From Collimonas arenae (lineage in GTDB: Bacteria > Pseudomonadota > Gammaproteobacteria > Burkholderiales > Burkholderiaceae_D): DNA of 64,000 nt. The stretch is taken from assembly GCF_001584165.1 (NCBI RefSeq), contig NZ_CP013233.1, positions 2,178,620-2,242,619 of the forward strand. Reading direction: 5' to 3'. The position numbers were made by a program, and so were the translations under genes. Below, piece by piece: positions 37,997-46,928 of this stretch; the stretch's first letter is position 1, and the number at the start of each line of letters is the position of its first letter. The notes below the pieces were generated by a model. It was given only the letters and a program-made list of their open reading frames with translations. It was not told where the DNA came from and ran no database searches.

Positions 37997-39304
37997 TCAA
38001 TCCTGCAGATAGCTACGTAAGGTGTCGCCCCGGTAGTCAAGCCGGAACTGGCCGCGTCGCTGCAGTTCCGGCACCACCTGCTCAACAAAGTCGTCGAAGC
38101 CGCTTGGCAGGTGCACCGGTGTGATGACGAAGCCGTCAGCGCCTTGCTTGCTGACGATATGTCCCATCCAATCGGCAATGTCGGCGGCGGTGCCTGCTAC
38201 TTGCGGCACCAGCACGCCGCTGGCGTAGAGGCGGCCGACGTCCGCCAGCGTCAATTGGCGTTCGGCGGATAACTCGCGGATCAGGCTGAACAGGCCTTGC
38301 ATGCCGGCCACTTCGAGGTCGGCAATCGGCGCATCCAGCGCATACCCGGAAAAATCGACATTCATGTGGCTCGACAAGGTCGATAGTCCGACTATTGGAT
38401 CGACCAGTGCATTGTGCCGCGCCTGTTTTTCTTCGGCTTCGGCGCGGGTACGACCGATGAACGGCATCAGCGCCGTGAGCACTTTGATATCGCCCGGCTT
38501 GCGCCCGAACTTGACGGCGCGGCCCTTCAAATCGTTGTAGAAACGCTGCATGCGCGCCAGATCCGGCTGGATGCCAAACACCACTTCGGCCCAGCGTGCG
38601 GCAAAATCCTGGCCGCGATGGGACGATCCCGCCTGGATGATCACCGGCCCGACTTGCGGCGTCGCCGGAATGTTCAGTGGGCCGCGGACATTGAAATAGC
38701 GGCCACGATGGCTGATTGCCGTCACCCGATCGGCATTGGCATAGCGACCGCTGCTCGCTTCCAGCAACAACGCATCCGGCGCCCAGCTTCCCCACAGCTG
38801 GTGCACTACATCGAGGAATTCGTCGGCACGGTCATAGCGAGCATCGTGTCCAAGGGTTTCACGCAAACCGAAATTGTCGGCTTCGCCTTGGTTGACCGAT
38901 GTCACCACGTTCCAGGCGGCGCGTCCGGACGACAGGTGATCGAGCGTGGCGAATTCGCGCGCCAGGCTGAACGGTTGGGAGTAAGTAGTGGAGCGGGTCG
39001 CGCCGAGCCCGATTTTTGATGTCATTGCCGCTAGCGCGCCTAGCACCGGCAAGGGATCGAGCCGGGTTGCATCCTGGTCGCCATAGCCGACGCCATAACG
39101 ATGGTCGCCGCCAAAGCGAGTCGATACCGCCAGCCGGTCGGCGAAGAACAACAAGTCAAACTTGCCGCGCTCCAGGGTTTGCGCGATGTGGGCGTAATAG
39201 TCGAGCTTCAGAAAACCACCCGGATTACTCTCCGGGTGGCGCCACAGCACCTGGCTGTGGGAGGCATTGCCGGCGATCAGGAAGGCGGCGAGATGCATTG
39301 ACAT
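37997..39304 (-). CDS. LLM class flavin-dependent monooxygenase (NtaA/SnaA/DszA family)
   Basis: 435 residues of the FMNH2-dependent group with NtaA, DszA and SnaA: LERGKFDLLFFADRLAVSTR, DPLPVLGALAAMTSKIGLGA, RSTTYSQPFSLAREFATLDH, LSSGRAAWNVVTSVNQGEAD, and later GPVIIQAGSSHRGQDFAARW. These enzymes attack sulfonates, sulfones, EDTA/NTA-like chelates or similar with reduced flavin from a separate reductase. It is paired (18 bp) with an SsuA-like binding protein, pointing to an organosulfur substrate. No flavin reductase gene is adjacent. Confidence 0.92.
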   Translation of the reverse strand: MSMHLAAFLIAGNASHSQVLWRHPESNPGGFLKLDYYAHIAQTLERGKFDLLFFADRLAVSTRFGGDHRYGVGYGDQDATRLDPLPVLGALAAMTSKIGLGATRSTTYSQPFSLAREFATLDHLSSGRAAWNVVTSVNQGEADNFGLRETLGHDARYDRADEFLDVVHQLWGSWAPDALLLEASSGRYANADRVTAISHRGRYFNVRGPLNIPATPQVGPVIIQAGSSHRGQDFAARWAEVVFGIQPDLARMQRFYNDLKGRAVKFGRKPGDIKVLTALMPFIGRTRAEAEEKQARHNALVDPIVGLSTLSSHMNVDFSGYALDAPIADLEVAGMQGLFSLIRELSAERQLTLADVGRLYASGVLVPQVAGTAADIADWMGHIVSKQGADGFVITPVHLPSGFDDFVEQVVPELQRRGQFRLDYRGDTLRSYLQD

Positions 39305-39321
39305 GGCGCGTCCCGATCTTT

Positions 39322-40284
39322 TTACAGCAGGACTTCGGCGTAAACCTTGTCCTTGACCTGCACCTGGGTCTTGATCAGTCCCAGCTTATAGAAGGCTTCG
39401 ACAATCTGCTGCTGTTCGGCGACGATGCTGGCATCGACCGGAACAGTGGTGTAGTTGCGGCGCTCGGTGGCTAGTCGCAACACCTTGGCGTCTACACTCA
39501 ATTGCGGCGCCAGCAGTTCAGCGGTTTCCTGTGGATGGGATTGCGCCCAGGCGTTGGTTTTTTTGAGTTCCGCAAATAGCGTGCGAATGATCAGTTTATT
39601 GCGGTCGACGAAACCCGGGTTGGCCAGGTGGAAAGTGCGGTTGTTCGAGAGGCCGGTGCCGTCGCGCAGGATGCGCGGGCTGGTCGAAATCTGCTGGCCC
39701 GCCAGATAAGGGTCCCACAGGGTGGCGGCATCGACATTGCCGGACTGGAATGTGGCCCGCACATCGGCGGCGTTGGTGACATACACCGGCACGATATCGC
39801 CATAATTCAAACCGACCTCTTCCAGCGCCCGCACCAGCAGATACTGTACGTTCCATCCACGGCCGAGGGCAATCTTCTTACCATTCAAATCCTGCACCGT
39901 GCGAATCGGCGAGTCTTGTGCGACGAAAATCCCGATGCCTTTTGGGTAAGGTTGTTCGGCGGCCAGATAGACTGCGTTGACGCCAGCTGCGTTGGCGAAG
40001 GCAGAAGGGGTGTCGGCGGCATGGCCGAAGTCGATGGCGTCGCCATTCAAGGCCTCGGTCAGTTGAGGACCGGCGGCGAACTCGAACCATTTCGCCTTCC
40101 ATCCTAATGGCTGCAAAGCCTTTTCCAGGTTGCCGCTGCCTTTCAGGATATTGAGCGTGTTGAATTTCTGGTAGCCGATGCGCAAGGTGCGTTCTTCAGC
40201 GGCAAAAGCGGGCAATGTACCTGCTGCGGCGGTCGCAGCCAGGCCCTGCAATAGCAGGCGGCGCTTGTTGGATATGATCGTCAT
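39322..40284 (-). CDS. Aliphatic sulfonate-type ABC substrate-binding protein (SsuA-like)
   Basis: 320 residues with a Tat-like/Sec signal (NKRRLLLQGLAATAAAGTLP, cleavage after AFA). SsuA/TauA pattern: LRIGYQKFNTLNILKGSGNL, GWKAKWFEFAAGPQLTEALN, DFGHAADTPSAFANAAGVNA, and LNGKKIALGRGWNVQYLLVR. It brings a sulfonate or similar compound to an inner membrane importer. The permease and ATPase are absent from this cluster, so it must work with a transporter encoded elsewhere. Upstream of the monooxygenase in the same transcript. Confidence 0.92.
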   Translation of the reverse strand: MTIISNKRRLLLQGLAATAAAGTLPAFAAEERTLRIGYQKFNTLNILKGSGNLEKALQPLGWKAKWFEFAAGPQLTEALNGDAIDFGHAADTPSAFANAAGVNAVYLAAEQPYPKGIGIFVAQDSPIRTVQDLNGKKIALGRGWNVQYLLVRALEEVGLNYGDIVPVYVTNAADVRATFQSGNVDAATLWDPYLAGQQISTSPRILRDGTGLSNNRTFHLANPGFVDRNKLIIRTLFAELKKTNAWAQSHPQETAELLAPQLSVDAKVLRLATERRNYTTVPVDASIVAEQQQIVEAFYKLGLIKTQVQVKDKVYAEVLL

Positions 40285-40628
40285 TTGTCGCTATTCCCCG
40301 ATTGATTTGTACGTGACGGTATGTACTGCATCACTAGGCATCCTAGTAGCGTGGCGCAGGGCGGGGAACGAATAGTTTTGATGATGCTAAATTGATTTTT
40401 GTATAAAGGACGCGTGAGCGTTTTATCGGGAGCATTCTGCCGTGCCGTGGTGCTACTTCAAGTAGTGCTGTCGCTGCGGTTGCATCATGTATTGCGGACT
40501 GGCGCATCGCAAGGACTTGGTATATCAATAATTCAAAAATCGCATCACAGCTATCTTGATTGATGGCTTTTTTTAATGGATGAGCGCGCGTAAGCTTGAA
40601 TTGTTTACTTCAACCAAGGAGAAATGCC
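40285..40628. other. Divergent intergenic region between SBP and DUF4865 genes
   Basis: About 340 bp, locally AT-rich around 40380-40600 (TAAATTGATTTTTGTATAAA, TGATGGCTTTTTTTAATGG), with no gene seen. It should hold promoters for both sides and includes the palindrome at 40453-40465. Confidence 0.5.
40453..40465. promoter_or_regulatory. 13-bp palindrome, possible operator
   Basis: CTACTT-C-AAGTAG, a perfect odd-centred dyad in the divergent gap. It could bind one of the neighbouring regulators (LysR at 41435 is a candidate). Support is symmetry and position only. Confidence 0.3.
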
Positions 40629-41195
40629 ATGTTCGCAATACAGTATTCACACAGACTGCCTGCCAACTACAACATGCAGCAGATCAGAGATCGCGCCACC
40701 ACACTTGGCCCAAAGTGGGATGCCATTGAGGGCATGATTTTCAAGGCATTCATTGCCCAGGAGCGTGGGGTCAACGGCGCGGCAGGCAATCTTTATGGTG
40801 CGGTCTATCTGTGGCAGGACGCCGACGCGACCGCGCGTTTCCTGATGGGTGAACGCTTTCAGGGTGTGATCGATTCATTTGGGCGCCCGCAGGTAGAAAA
40901 TTGGTTGCCACTGGACGCTCGTATCGGACCAGCGCAGAAGGCGTTGTCGCTGTATCGGGAAGAAAGCCCGATCGACGCGGCGGCGGACCGCACCGCGTTG
41001 CTGGTTGCGGAGCAGGAACGCAATCGGCGGATTGCCGCGCAACCTGATTCGGTCGCTGTATGGACCGTGCTGGACGTCAACGCCTGGCGTTTGATCCGTT
41101 TCAGAATGTCGTCCCAGGCGCCTGACGTGGCCAAAGGTGCTGCGGTGTATGAAATACTGTATCTGGCCAAGCCTGGCCTGAGTCGTCTGTCATGA
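40629..41195 (+). CDS. DUF4865 family protein
   Basis: 188 residues from ATG 40629 (AAGGAGAAATGCC upstream). Family pattern: FAIQYSHRLPANYNMQQIRD, RATTLGPKWDAIEGMIFKAF, then LYGAVYLWQDADATARFLMG and FQGVIDSFGRPQVENWLPLD. The pattern resembles a ferredoxin-like monooxygenase fold but the function is not established. DUF4865 genes typically sit beside a LysR-type regulator, as here. The stop overlaps the start of a small membrane-protein frame (ATGA). Confidence 0.85.
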   Translation: MFAIQYSHRLPANYNMQQIRDRATTLGPKWDAIEGMIFKAFIAQERGVNGAAGNLYGAVYLWQDADATARFLMGERFQGVIDSFGRPQVENWLPLDARIGPAQKALSLYREESPIDAAADRTALLVAEQERNRRIAAQPDSVAVWTVLDVNAWRLIRFRMSSQAPDVAKGAAVYEILYLAKPGLSRLS

Positions 41196-41362
41196 CACCC
41201 GCCGGGAAGCGCTGCGGCAAAATCGGCTTGGCGGCAAGACAGCCGCTGGCCGGGGTTGTCATATTCGCCGCTCATCTCGCCGGATTCATTATCACTGCCG
41301 CCACAATCGTCTGCCTTGCGGCGGTCATGGCCGCGCTGGTACGCGTGTTTTTTACGGACTGA
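41192..41362 (+). CDS. Small membrane protein translationally coupled to DUF4865
   Basis: 56 residues starting with an ATGA overlap on the DUF4865 stop. A basic N-terminus (GKRCGKIGLAARQPL) precedes one long hydrophobic stretch (LAGVVIFAAHLAGFIITAAT and IVCLAAVMAALVRV), enough for one or two helices. No family recognised. The 4-bp overlap and the membrane pattern support it as real; it is too short for a stronger claim. Confidence 0.45.
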   Translation: MTPAGKRCGKIGLAARQPLAGVVIFAAHLAGFIITAATIVCLAAVMAALVRVFFTD

Positions 41363-41434
41363 CGTAAACCGCACAATCATGAGAAAATCGTATGGATATG
41401 TAGCTCAATAAATCGTTTTCCGAATGGTAAGCCG

Positions 41435-42282
41435 ATGAAAGCACTCGATCTCGAAGCAGTTCAGGCATTTGTGCTGGTAGCCGACTTCAAAAGTTTCACC
41501 CGCGCAGCCGAGGCGATGAATACAACGCAGTCGGCCGTCAGCCTAAAAATCAAGCGCCTCGAAGAAGGCATCGGACGCCGATTGCTGGAGCGCACACCGC
41601 GGCTGGTACGTCTATCCGCGGAAGCAACGCATTCCTCGGCGCGGCGCGGACTTTACTCAGCGCCCACCAAAGCGCGCTAGGTGCATTTGCCGTGCATCCG
41701 CGGCGACTGGTTGTGGGCATCAGCCATCACGTGGTGGGAGGTGAATTGCCGCTCCTGCTCAAACGCATGAAAAGCGCCGAACCGGAGTTGGTCATAGAAA
41801 TGCGCGTCGCGAGTTCGCGTGAAACGATCGAAGCGTTCGATCAAGGCATGCTGGATGCCGCCATTGTGCTAGGGCAGGATAACCGGCGGCTGGACGGCGA
41901 TATCATTCTTGAAGAGGGATTCGGCTGGATGGGAGTTCCCGATTTTGAATATTATCCGGGACAACCGCTGCGCCTTGCGACGCAGGCCGAACCGTGCAGC
42001 GTACGCGGCATGGCCGTTGCGGCCCTGGCCGGCGGTGGCATCGCATGGACCGAAGTCTTCGTCGGCGGCGGCATCGCTACCATAGGCGCCGCCATTTCCG
42101 CCGGACTCGCTGTCGCCGCGCTGGGACGCCGCGTTGCGCCAGCAGGAACGATAGATCTTGGCCCACAACTCGGCCTGCCACCATTGCCATCGCGCGACAT
42201 CGTATTGCATTCAAACGTTTCCGATCCCCGCACCCGCAGTTCCTTGCGGCTCCTGGTCACGGCAATCCGCTCGACGCAATGA
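41435..42282 (+). pseudogene. LysR family transcriptional regulator, one-base frameshift
   Basis: N-terminal helix-turn-helix reads ALDLEAVQAFVLVADFKSFT, NTTQSAVSLKIKRLEEGIGR, then loses frame after LVRLSAE. One extra G at 41634 restores GNAFLGAARTLLSAHQSALG and joins the effector domain (RRLVVGISHHVVGGELPLLL), ending at 42282 with 282 residues. Regulator presumably of the DUF4865 gene just upstream. Unlike the other frameshifts in this window, the site is a GG-to-G change rather than a long run. Confidence 0.82.
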
Positions 42283-42526
42283 GCGTGCGTGTCGGGACTG
42301 TTGATGTTGGCATCGACACAATCAAATGCCAACTCAAGCCAGCCCCATGTGATTCAAATGGGTAACTATTTGCTTGACGACCAATAATCACGTGTTGTCT
42401 ACTCATTGCGTCGCAAATTTCACAAGATGTTGATTTCATCGATAGCGTGAGCATGAAAGCGCGTCATGCGGGGCGACCGGGTTCTTTCATGTTAACAATG
42501 GCTTCCATGCTTGCGAGGTGTTCGAT

Positions 42527-44074
42527 ATGGCGAATCTGAAAACCCCCGGAGTCTACGTTGTAGAACAAAATGCCTTTCCGCATTCGGTCGTTGAGGTTGC
42601 AACTGCGGTACCGGCATTTATCGGCTGCACGCAAAAGGCGGTACGAGGCAATCAATCGCTGCTAAACGAGCCGACACGGATTGCTTCATTTGCGGAATAC
42701 GTCAATTTGTTTGGCGGTCCTCCCGATACTAAATTTGCTTTTTCGGCGTCCGCCAACAGCGTCGCGATTACGGTCGATCCTGCCACCCAGTATTATTTTT
42801 ACGCCAGCATGCGCTTGTTTTTCGACAATGGCGGCGGTTCATGCTACATCGTTTCGACAGGCCAGTTCGATCAGATTACGATCGGCGGCGGCATGCCGGC
42901 AATGAGTACGGCCAACCTGTGCGACACACCCTTGCAAATGCTGTTGAAGGAACAAGAGCCAACCATGTTGGTTGTGCCCGACGCGGTGTTGTTAAGCCTG
43001 TCGGGCTGGCAGTACACTTGTCAGCAAATGCTGAAGCATTGCGTAACGATGCAAAGCCGGATCGCGATTTTCGACGTCTATGATGGCTACAAAGCGCGCG
43101 ATCACGACGATATCAACGATGTTATTTCGGGGGCGAACGGTTTTCGCGGCCAGATCAACGCCGACGGCCTCAACTACGGCGTCGCCTATTACCCATGGCT
43201 CAATACCAGCATCACTGAAGACAGCGAGGTCGACTACGGCTGCCTCAGCGACAACTCCAAGCCTGCGTTCATCGCCGCCCTAAAGGCAGAAGCAGCCGCC
43301 AATTTCCCACCGTCCAGCGAGGGCATTCCTGATCCGAAACTGCTGAAGCTGGGTACCGTAATTGACATGATCGCGTTGCCGGAAACTTCGACCGACCCGA
43401 TGCAAGCAAAGAAAGACCGCGCATCGACTCACCAAGCGTTGAAGACAGTCTCGCAGCTGTACCAGAACGTCATAACGGAAATTCAACGTCAACTCAACAT
43501 TGTGCCGCCGAGCGGTGCAATGGCTGGCATTTATACGCGTATCGACAACGCACTCGGCGTCTTCAACGCACCAGCCAACGTGGGAATCAATTCCGTCATC
43601 AAACCGACCGTCAGCGTCACCGATGATGACCAGCAAGACCTTAACCTGCCGGCAGACGGCAAGGCGATCAATGCGATCCGTGACTTCACCGGTCGTGGTC
43701 TGGTTGTGTGGGGTGCGCGCACGCTGGATGGCAATAGCCAGGACTGGAAATACATCAACGTGCGTCGCACCCTGATCATGTTCGAGCAATCGATCAAGAT
43801 TGCGATACAAGCTTATACCTTCGAAGCGAACGATGCCTCGACCTGGATCACGGTCAATAGCATGATTTGTAACTTCCTGACGAGCCAGTGGAAAATTGGC
43901 GCACTGGCCGGCGCCAAGCCACAGGATGCATTCAGTGTCAATGTCGGGCTCGGCTCGACCATGACTGCCGAGGATATCCTGAACGGTTATATGCGCATCA
44001 CAGTCATGGTTGCAGTCACGCACCCGGCCGAGTTCATCGAGATGACCTTTCAACAACAAATGCAATCGTCATAA
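42527..44074 (+). CDS. Contractile tail sheath protein (phage/eCIS type), orphan
   Basis: 515 residues from ATG 42527 (GAGGTGTTCG upstream). It begins NLKTPGVYVVEQNAFPHSVV with VATAVPAFIGCTQKAVRGNQ, the classic sheath opening, and ends with the conserved sheath C-terminus VVWGARTLDGNSQDWKYINV, RRTLIMFEQSIKIAIQAYTF and ITVMVAVTHPAEFIEMTFQQ. It resembles the sheaths of contractile phages and extracellular contraction systems (Afp/PVC type). No tube, baseplate, spike, ATPase or tail-terminator gene is in this window, so the gene is isolated. The other phage-like genes lie 11 kb away. Confidence 0.93.
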   Translation: MANLKTPGVYVVEQNAFPHSVVEVATAVPAFIGCTQKAVRGNQSLLNEPTRIASFAEYVNLFGGPPDTKFAFSASANSVAITVDPATQYYFYASMRLFFDNGGGSCYIVSTGQFDQITIGGGMPAMSTANLCDTPLQMLLKEQEPTMLVVPDAVLLSLSGWQYTCQQMLKHCVTMQSRIAIFDVYDGYKARDHDDINDVISGANGFRGQINADGLNYGVAYYPWLNTSITEDSEVDYGCLSDNSKPAFIAALKAEAAANFPPSSEGIPDPKLLKLGTVIDMIALPETSTDPMQAKKDRASTHQALKTVSQLYQNVITEIQRQLNIVPPSGAMAGIYTRIDNALGVFNAPANVGINSVIKPTVSVTDDDQQDLNLPADGKAINAIRDFTGRGLVVWGARTLDGNSQDWKYINVRRTLIMFEQSIKIAIQAYTFEANDASTWITVNSMICNFLTSQWKIGALAGAKPQDAFSVNVGLGSTMTAEDILNGYMRITVMVAVTHPAEFIEMTFQQQMQSS

Positions 44075-44188
44075 TATTGCTTCCGTTTAACTCGTTCATA
44101 CTTGAAGTCTTAGGTTTTACTTGTGCGGTCGAGAAAATATTGTAGTCTGCACAAGCATCTGATATGCATGATTCCCGTCGGGAGCGAA

Positions 44189-45064
44189 ATGAAAGAACAA
44201 GAACCAAGCCGTACCGCATTTGCTGCAGCTGCCCACCGTGCCATCCATCAGGTGGTGGAAAAGGGAAAAATTTTTAGCGACCCGCTTGCCCTCACGATAG
44301 TAGGAATGCAGGCCAAGGACGTGCAGCATGAGCAGGAATTGCACATCGCCAGACGCGGCATCAGATTGTTCATTGCAGCTCGCTCAAGCTACGCCGAAGC
44401 GGCGCTCGCGCGCGCCGTTGAGCAGCGCGAAGTGCGACAGGTCGTGATACTTGGCGCTGGCTTGGATACGTTTGCCTATCGTAGCCAGCTTCCCGGTGAC
44501 ACGCGCATTTTTGAAGTCGATCATCCGGCGACACAAGCATGGAAACGAAGACGGCTTGAGCAAGTCGGTATAGAACGGCCGGTTTCGCTGATCTATGCAC
44601 CGGTCGATTTTGAGAACGATACGCTGCTGGACGGGCTCAATGCTGCGGGCTTCGATGCAAGCCGGCGAACCTTTTTCATTTGGCTCGGTGTCGTTCCTTA
44701 TTTGACGGAGAGAGCGATTGACCTGACGCTGGAGGCAATTGGCAGTCTCATCGGAGGTGCCGAGGTGGTGTTCGACTATAGCGATCCTCCGAGTTCGTTT
44801 TCCAAGGAGTTGCTGGCGTTGCATCAGGAAAGAGTGGCCCGCGTGGCCGCCGTCGGCGAACCATTTTTAAGCTATTTCGATCCACCCGCGCTGCACGAAA
44901 AACTACGCAAGTTTGGCTTTCGGGAAATCGATGATGTTGGCGCTCGCCGCTTGCTTTCTCGTTACCTTGAACAACCAACGACGACTGCGCAACCGGCAAA
45001 AGAAAATAGCGGGCCAGGCTCCGGCGGCGGACATGTATTGTTTGCAGCGACGAAATTCACTTAG
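44189..45064 (+). CDS. Class I SAM-dependent methyltransferase (leucine carboxyl methyltransferase-like family)
   Basis: 291 residues from the ATG at 44189 behind GGGAGCGA. The PF04072-type pattern is visible: RTAFAAAAHRAIHQVVEKGK, IFSDPLALTIVG, the SAM loop VVILGAGLDTFAYRSQLPGD, then IFEVDHPATQAWKRRRL and FFIWLGVVPYLTERAIDLTL. Members modify small molecules or peptides, often in secondary metabolism. It follows the sheath gene by 115 bp; a relation is not evident. Confidence 0.88.
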   Translation: MKEQEPSRTAFAAAAHRAIHQVVEKGKIFSDPLALTIVGMQAKDVQHEQELHIARRGIRLFIAARSSYAEAALARAVEQREVRQVVILGAGLDTFAYRSQLPGDTRIFEVDHPATQAWKRRRLEQVGIERPVSLIYAPVDFENDTLLDGLNAAGFDASRRTFFIWLGVVPYLTERAIDLTLEAIGSLIGGAEVVFDYSDPPSSFSKELLALHQERVARVAAVGEPFLSYFDPPALHEKLRKFGFREIDDVGARRLLSRYLEQPTTTAQPAKENSGPGSGGGHVLFAATKFT

Positions 45065-45119
45065 AAACGCCACGCACATCTCGCTCAATTTTCTCGAAAA
45101 ACGACGAACGGTCAATGTC

Positions 45120-46196
45120 ATGAAAATCCATAAAATTGCAGTCATCGCCGGCGACGGCATCGGCAACGAAGTGATGCCGGAGGGTTTGCGTGTGCTGGAG
45201 GCAGCAGCACGAAAATTCAACATTGCCCTCCAATTCACGACCATGGAATGGGCCAACTGCGCGTATTACCTCAAGCATGGCCAGATGATGCCGGACGATT
45301 GGCGCGAGCAACTAGATGGCTTCGAAGCGATCTATTTCGGCGCTGTCGGCATGCCCGACAAAGTGCCAGACCACATTTCTCTGTGGGGTTCTCTGATCAA
45401 GTTCCGCCGCGATTTCGATCAATACGTCAACTTACGCCCGGTGCGCCTGATGCCTGGCGTGCCTTGCCCGCTGGCCAATCGCAAGCCGGGCGACATCGAC
45501 TTCTACGTCGTGCGCGAAAATACGGAAGGCGAATATTCATCGGTGGGTGGGAAAATGTTCGACAATACCGATCGTGAGTTCGTGGTGCAGGATGCAATTT
45601 TCACGCGCAAGGGCACCGACCGGATACTGAAGTACGCATTCGATCTGGCGCAAAGCCGGCCAAAGAAACACCTGACCTCGGCCACCAAATCAAATGGCAT
45701 TTCGATCAGCATGCCATATTGGGATGAACGTGTGGAAGCGATGGCGCCATCGTATGCGGATGTGCGCTGGGACAAGTATCACATCGATATACTGTGCGCG
45801 CGCTTCGTGCTCTCACCGGAGCGCTTCGATGTGGTGGTGGCATCAAACCTGTTCGGCGACATTCTGTCCGATCTTGGCCCGGCGTGCACTGGCACAATCG
45901 GCATCGCGCCGTCGGCCAATCTGAATCCAGAGCGCAAGTTTCCCTCACTGTTCGAGCCGGTGCACGGTTCGGCGCCCGATATTTTCGGCAAAAACATCGC
46001 CAATCCGATTGGCATGATCTGGTCCGGGGCGATGATGCTGGACTTCCTCGGCAATGGCGATGCGAACTACACGGCCGCGCACGATGCCATCATGAAGGCG
46101 ATTGAAATCGTGCTGGTGCAGGGGCCAAATACGCCCGATCTAGGCGGCAGCGGCAACACAACCGAGGTTGGCAAGGCAATCGCCGCCGCACTCTGA
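45120..46196 (+). CDS. D-malate / tartrate dehydrogenase (decarboxylating)
   Basis: 358 residues from ATG 45120. The alignment by eye with E. coli DmlA and Pseudomonas TtuC is close over the full length: IAVIAGDGIGNEVMPEGLRV, FGAVGMPDKVPDHISLWGSL, NLRPVRLMPGVPCPLANRKP, YVVRENTEGEYSSVGGK, FDVVVASNLFGDILSDLGPA, and ANLNPERKFPSLFEPVHGSA. It oxidises D-malate or tartrate with NAD and decarboxylates, using Mn/Mg bound by the conserved Asp residues. It stands alone here; a LysR-type activator (DmlR/TtuA) is not adjacent. The frame continues upstream but overlaps the methyltransferase. Confidence 0.94.
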   Translation: MKIHKIAVIAGDGIGNEVMPEGLRVLEAAARKFNIALQFTTMEWANCAYYLKHGQMMPDDWREQLDGFEAIYFGAVGMPDKVPDHISLWGSLIKFRRDFDQYVNLRPVRLMPGVPCPLANRKPGDIDFYVVRENTEGEYSSVGGKMFDNTDREFVVQDAIFTRKGTDRILKYAFDLAQSRPKKHLTSATKSNGISISMPYWDERVEAMAPSYADVRWDKYHIDILCARFVLSPERFDVVVASNLFGDILSDLGPACTGTIGIAPSANLNPERKFPSLFEPVHGSAPDIFGKNIANPIGMIWSGAMMLDFLGNGDANYTAAHDAIMKAIEIVLVQGPNTPDLGGSGNTTEVGKAIAAAL

Positions 46197-46289
46197 CATA
46201 CTATTTTTTCAAGCCGGAAACCTACATTCTGCAATCGGGCTTAAGCGGTCTTTTAATGCAGTTAGCTGTGGACGACAGGAGCGGGGGGA

Positions 46290-46694
46290 ATGGAATTTTT
46301 GGTAAACCTTGACGTTGACAACCTTGACAAGGCAATTCAATTTTACGAAACGTCGTTTGGATTAACGGTCGGTCGACGCTTTGGCGTCAGCGGCGCAGAA
46401 ATGTTGGGTAGCTCCGCGCCGATTTATCTCTTGGTCAAAGCGGAAGGAACGCCAGCGGCAAATGCAACTGCTCAGCGTCGTACTTACGAGCGTCATTGGA
46501 CGCCAATCCATCTTGATTTTGTTGTTGAAGACATTGAATCTGCAGTGCGAAGGGCCGTCTCGGTTGGAGCGCGCCTTGAGGAACCCGTCGCCACGCAAAA
46601 GTGGGGGCGACTCGCACTCATGGCGGATCCCTTTGGTAATGGCTTTTGCTTCGTTCAATTTCTAGGCCGAGGCTATGACGAGATTGCCGATTGA
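46290..46694 (+). CDS. VOC family protein (glyoxalase/bleomycin resistance-like)
   Basis: 134 residues preceded by AGGAGCGGGGGG. One vicinal-oxygen-chelate domain with two beta-alpha-beta-beta-beta modules: FLVNLDVDNLDKAIQFYETS and IHLDFVVEDIESAVRRAVSV, ending MADPFGNGFCFVQFLGRGYD. VOC proteins bind metal through His/Glu and include glyoxalases, dioxygenases and antibiotic-binding proteins. The likely metal ligand is the His of WTPIHLDF. Exact activity unknown. Confidence 0.88.
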   Translation: MEFLVNLDVDNLDKAIQFYETSFGLTVGRRFGVSGAEMLGSSAPIYLLVKAEGTPAANATAQRRTYERHWTPIHLDFVVEDIESAVRRAVSVGARLEEPVATQKWGRLALMADPFGNGFCFVQFLGRGYDEIAD

Positions 46695-46928
46695 TAGCAG
46701 TACGTCAAATAATGTGGCGCGCAGGAACGCAGGCGACATGAACCTGATCCCGGATCGTCGCTAGTGACAGGGCGCTGAACGGCGCAAGCTACGGTAGCGT
46801 AATCTCATAGATGGTTGGACGGATGTCTTAAGATGGGGCGCTTGCCGCCCGTCGTGCTATGTTTATCCTAAGTGTTTTCCGCCAAAGTAGACGCTCATTC
46901 CAGTCTACTCATCACAGGAGAACATGCC

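Noticed and set aside
42527..44074. Reading the sheath gene as evidence for a complete contractile injection system in this window
   Set aside because: None of the other required components (tube, baseplate, spike, AAA+ ATPase) could be found on either strand.
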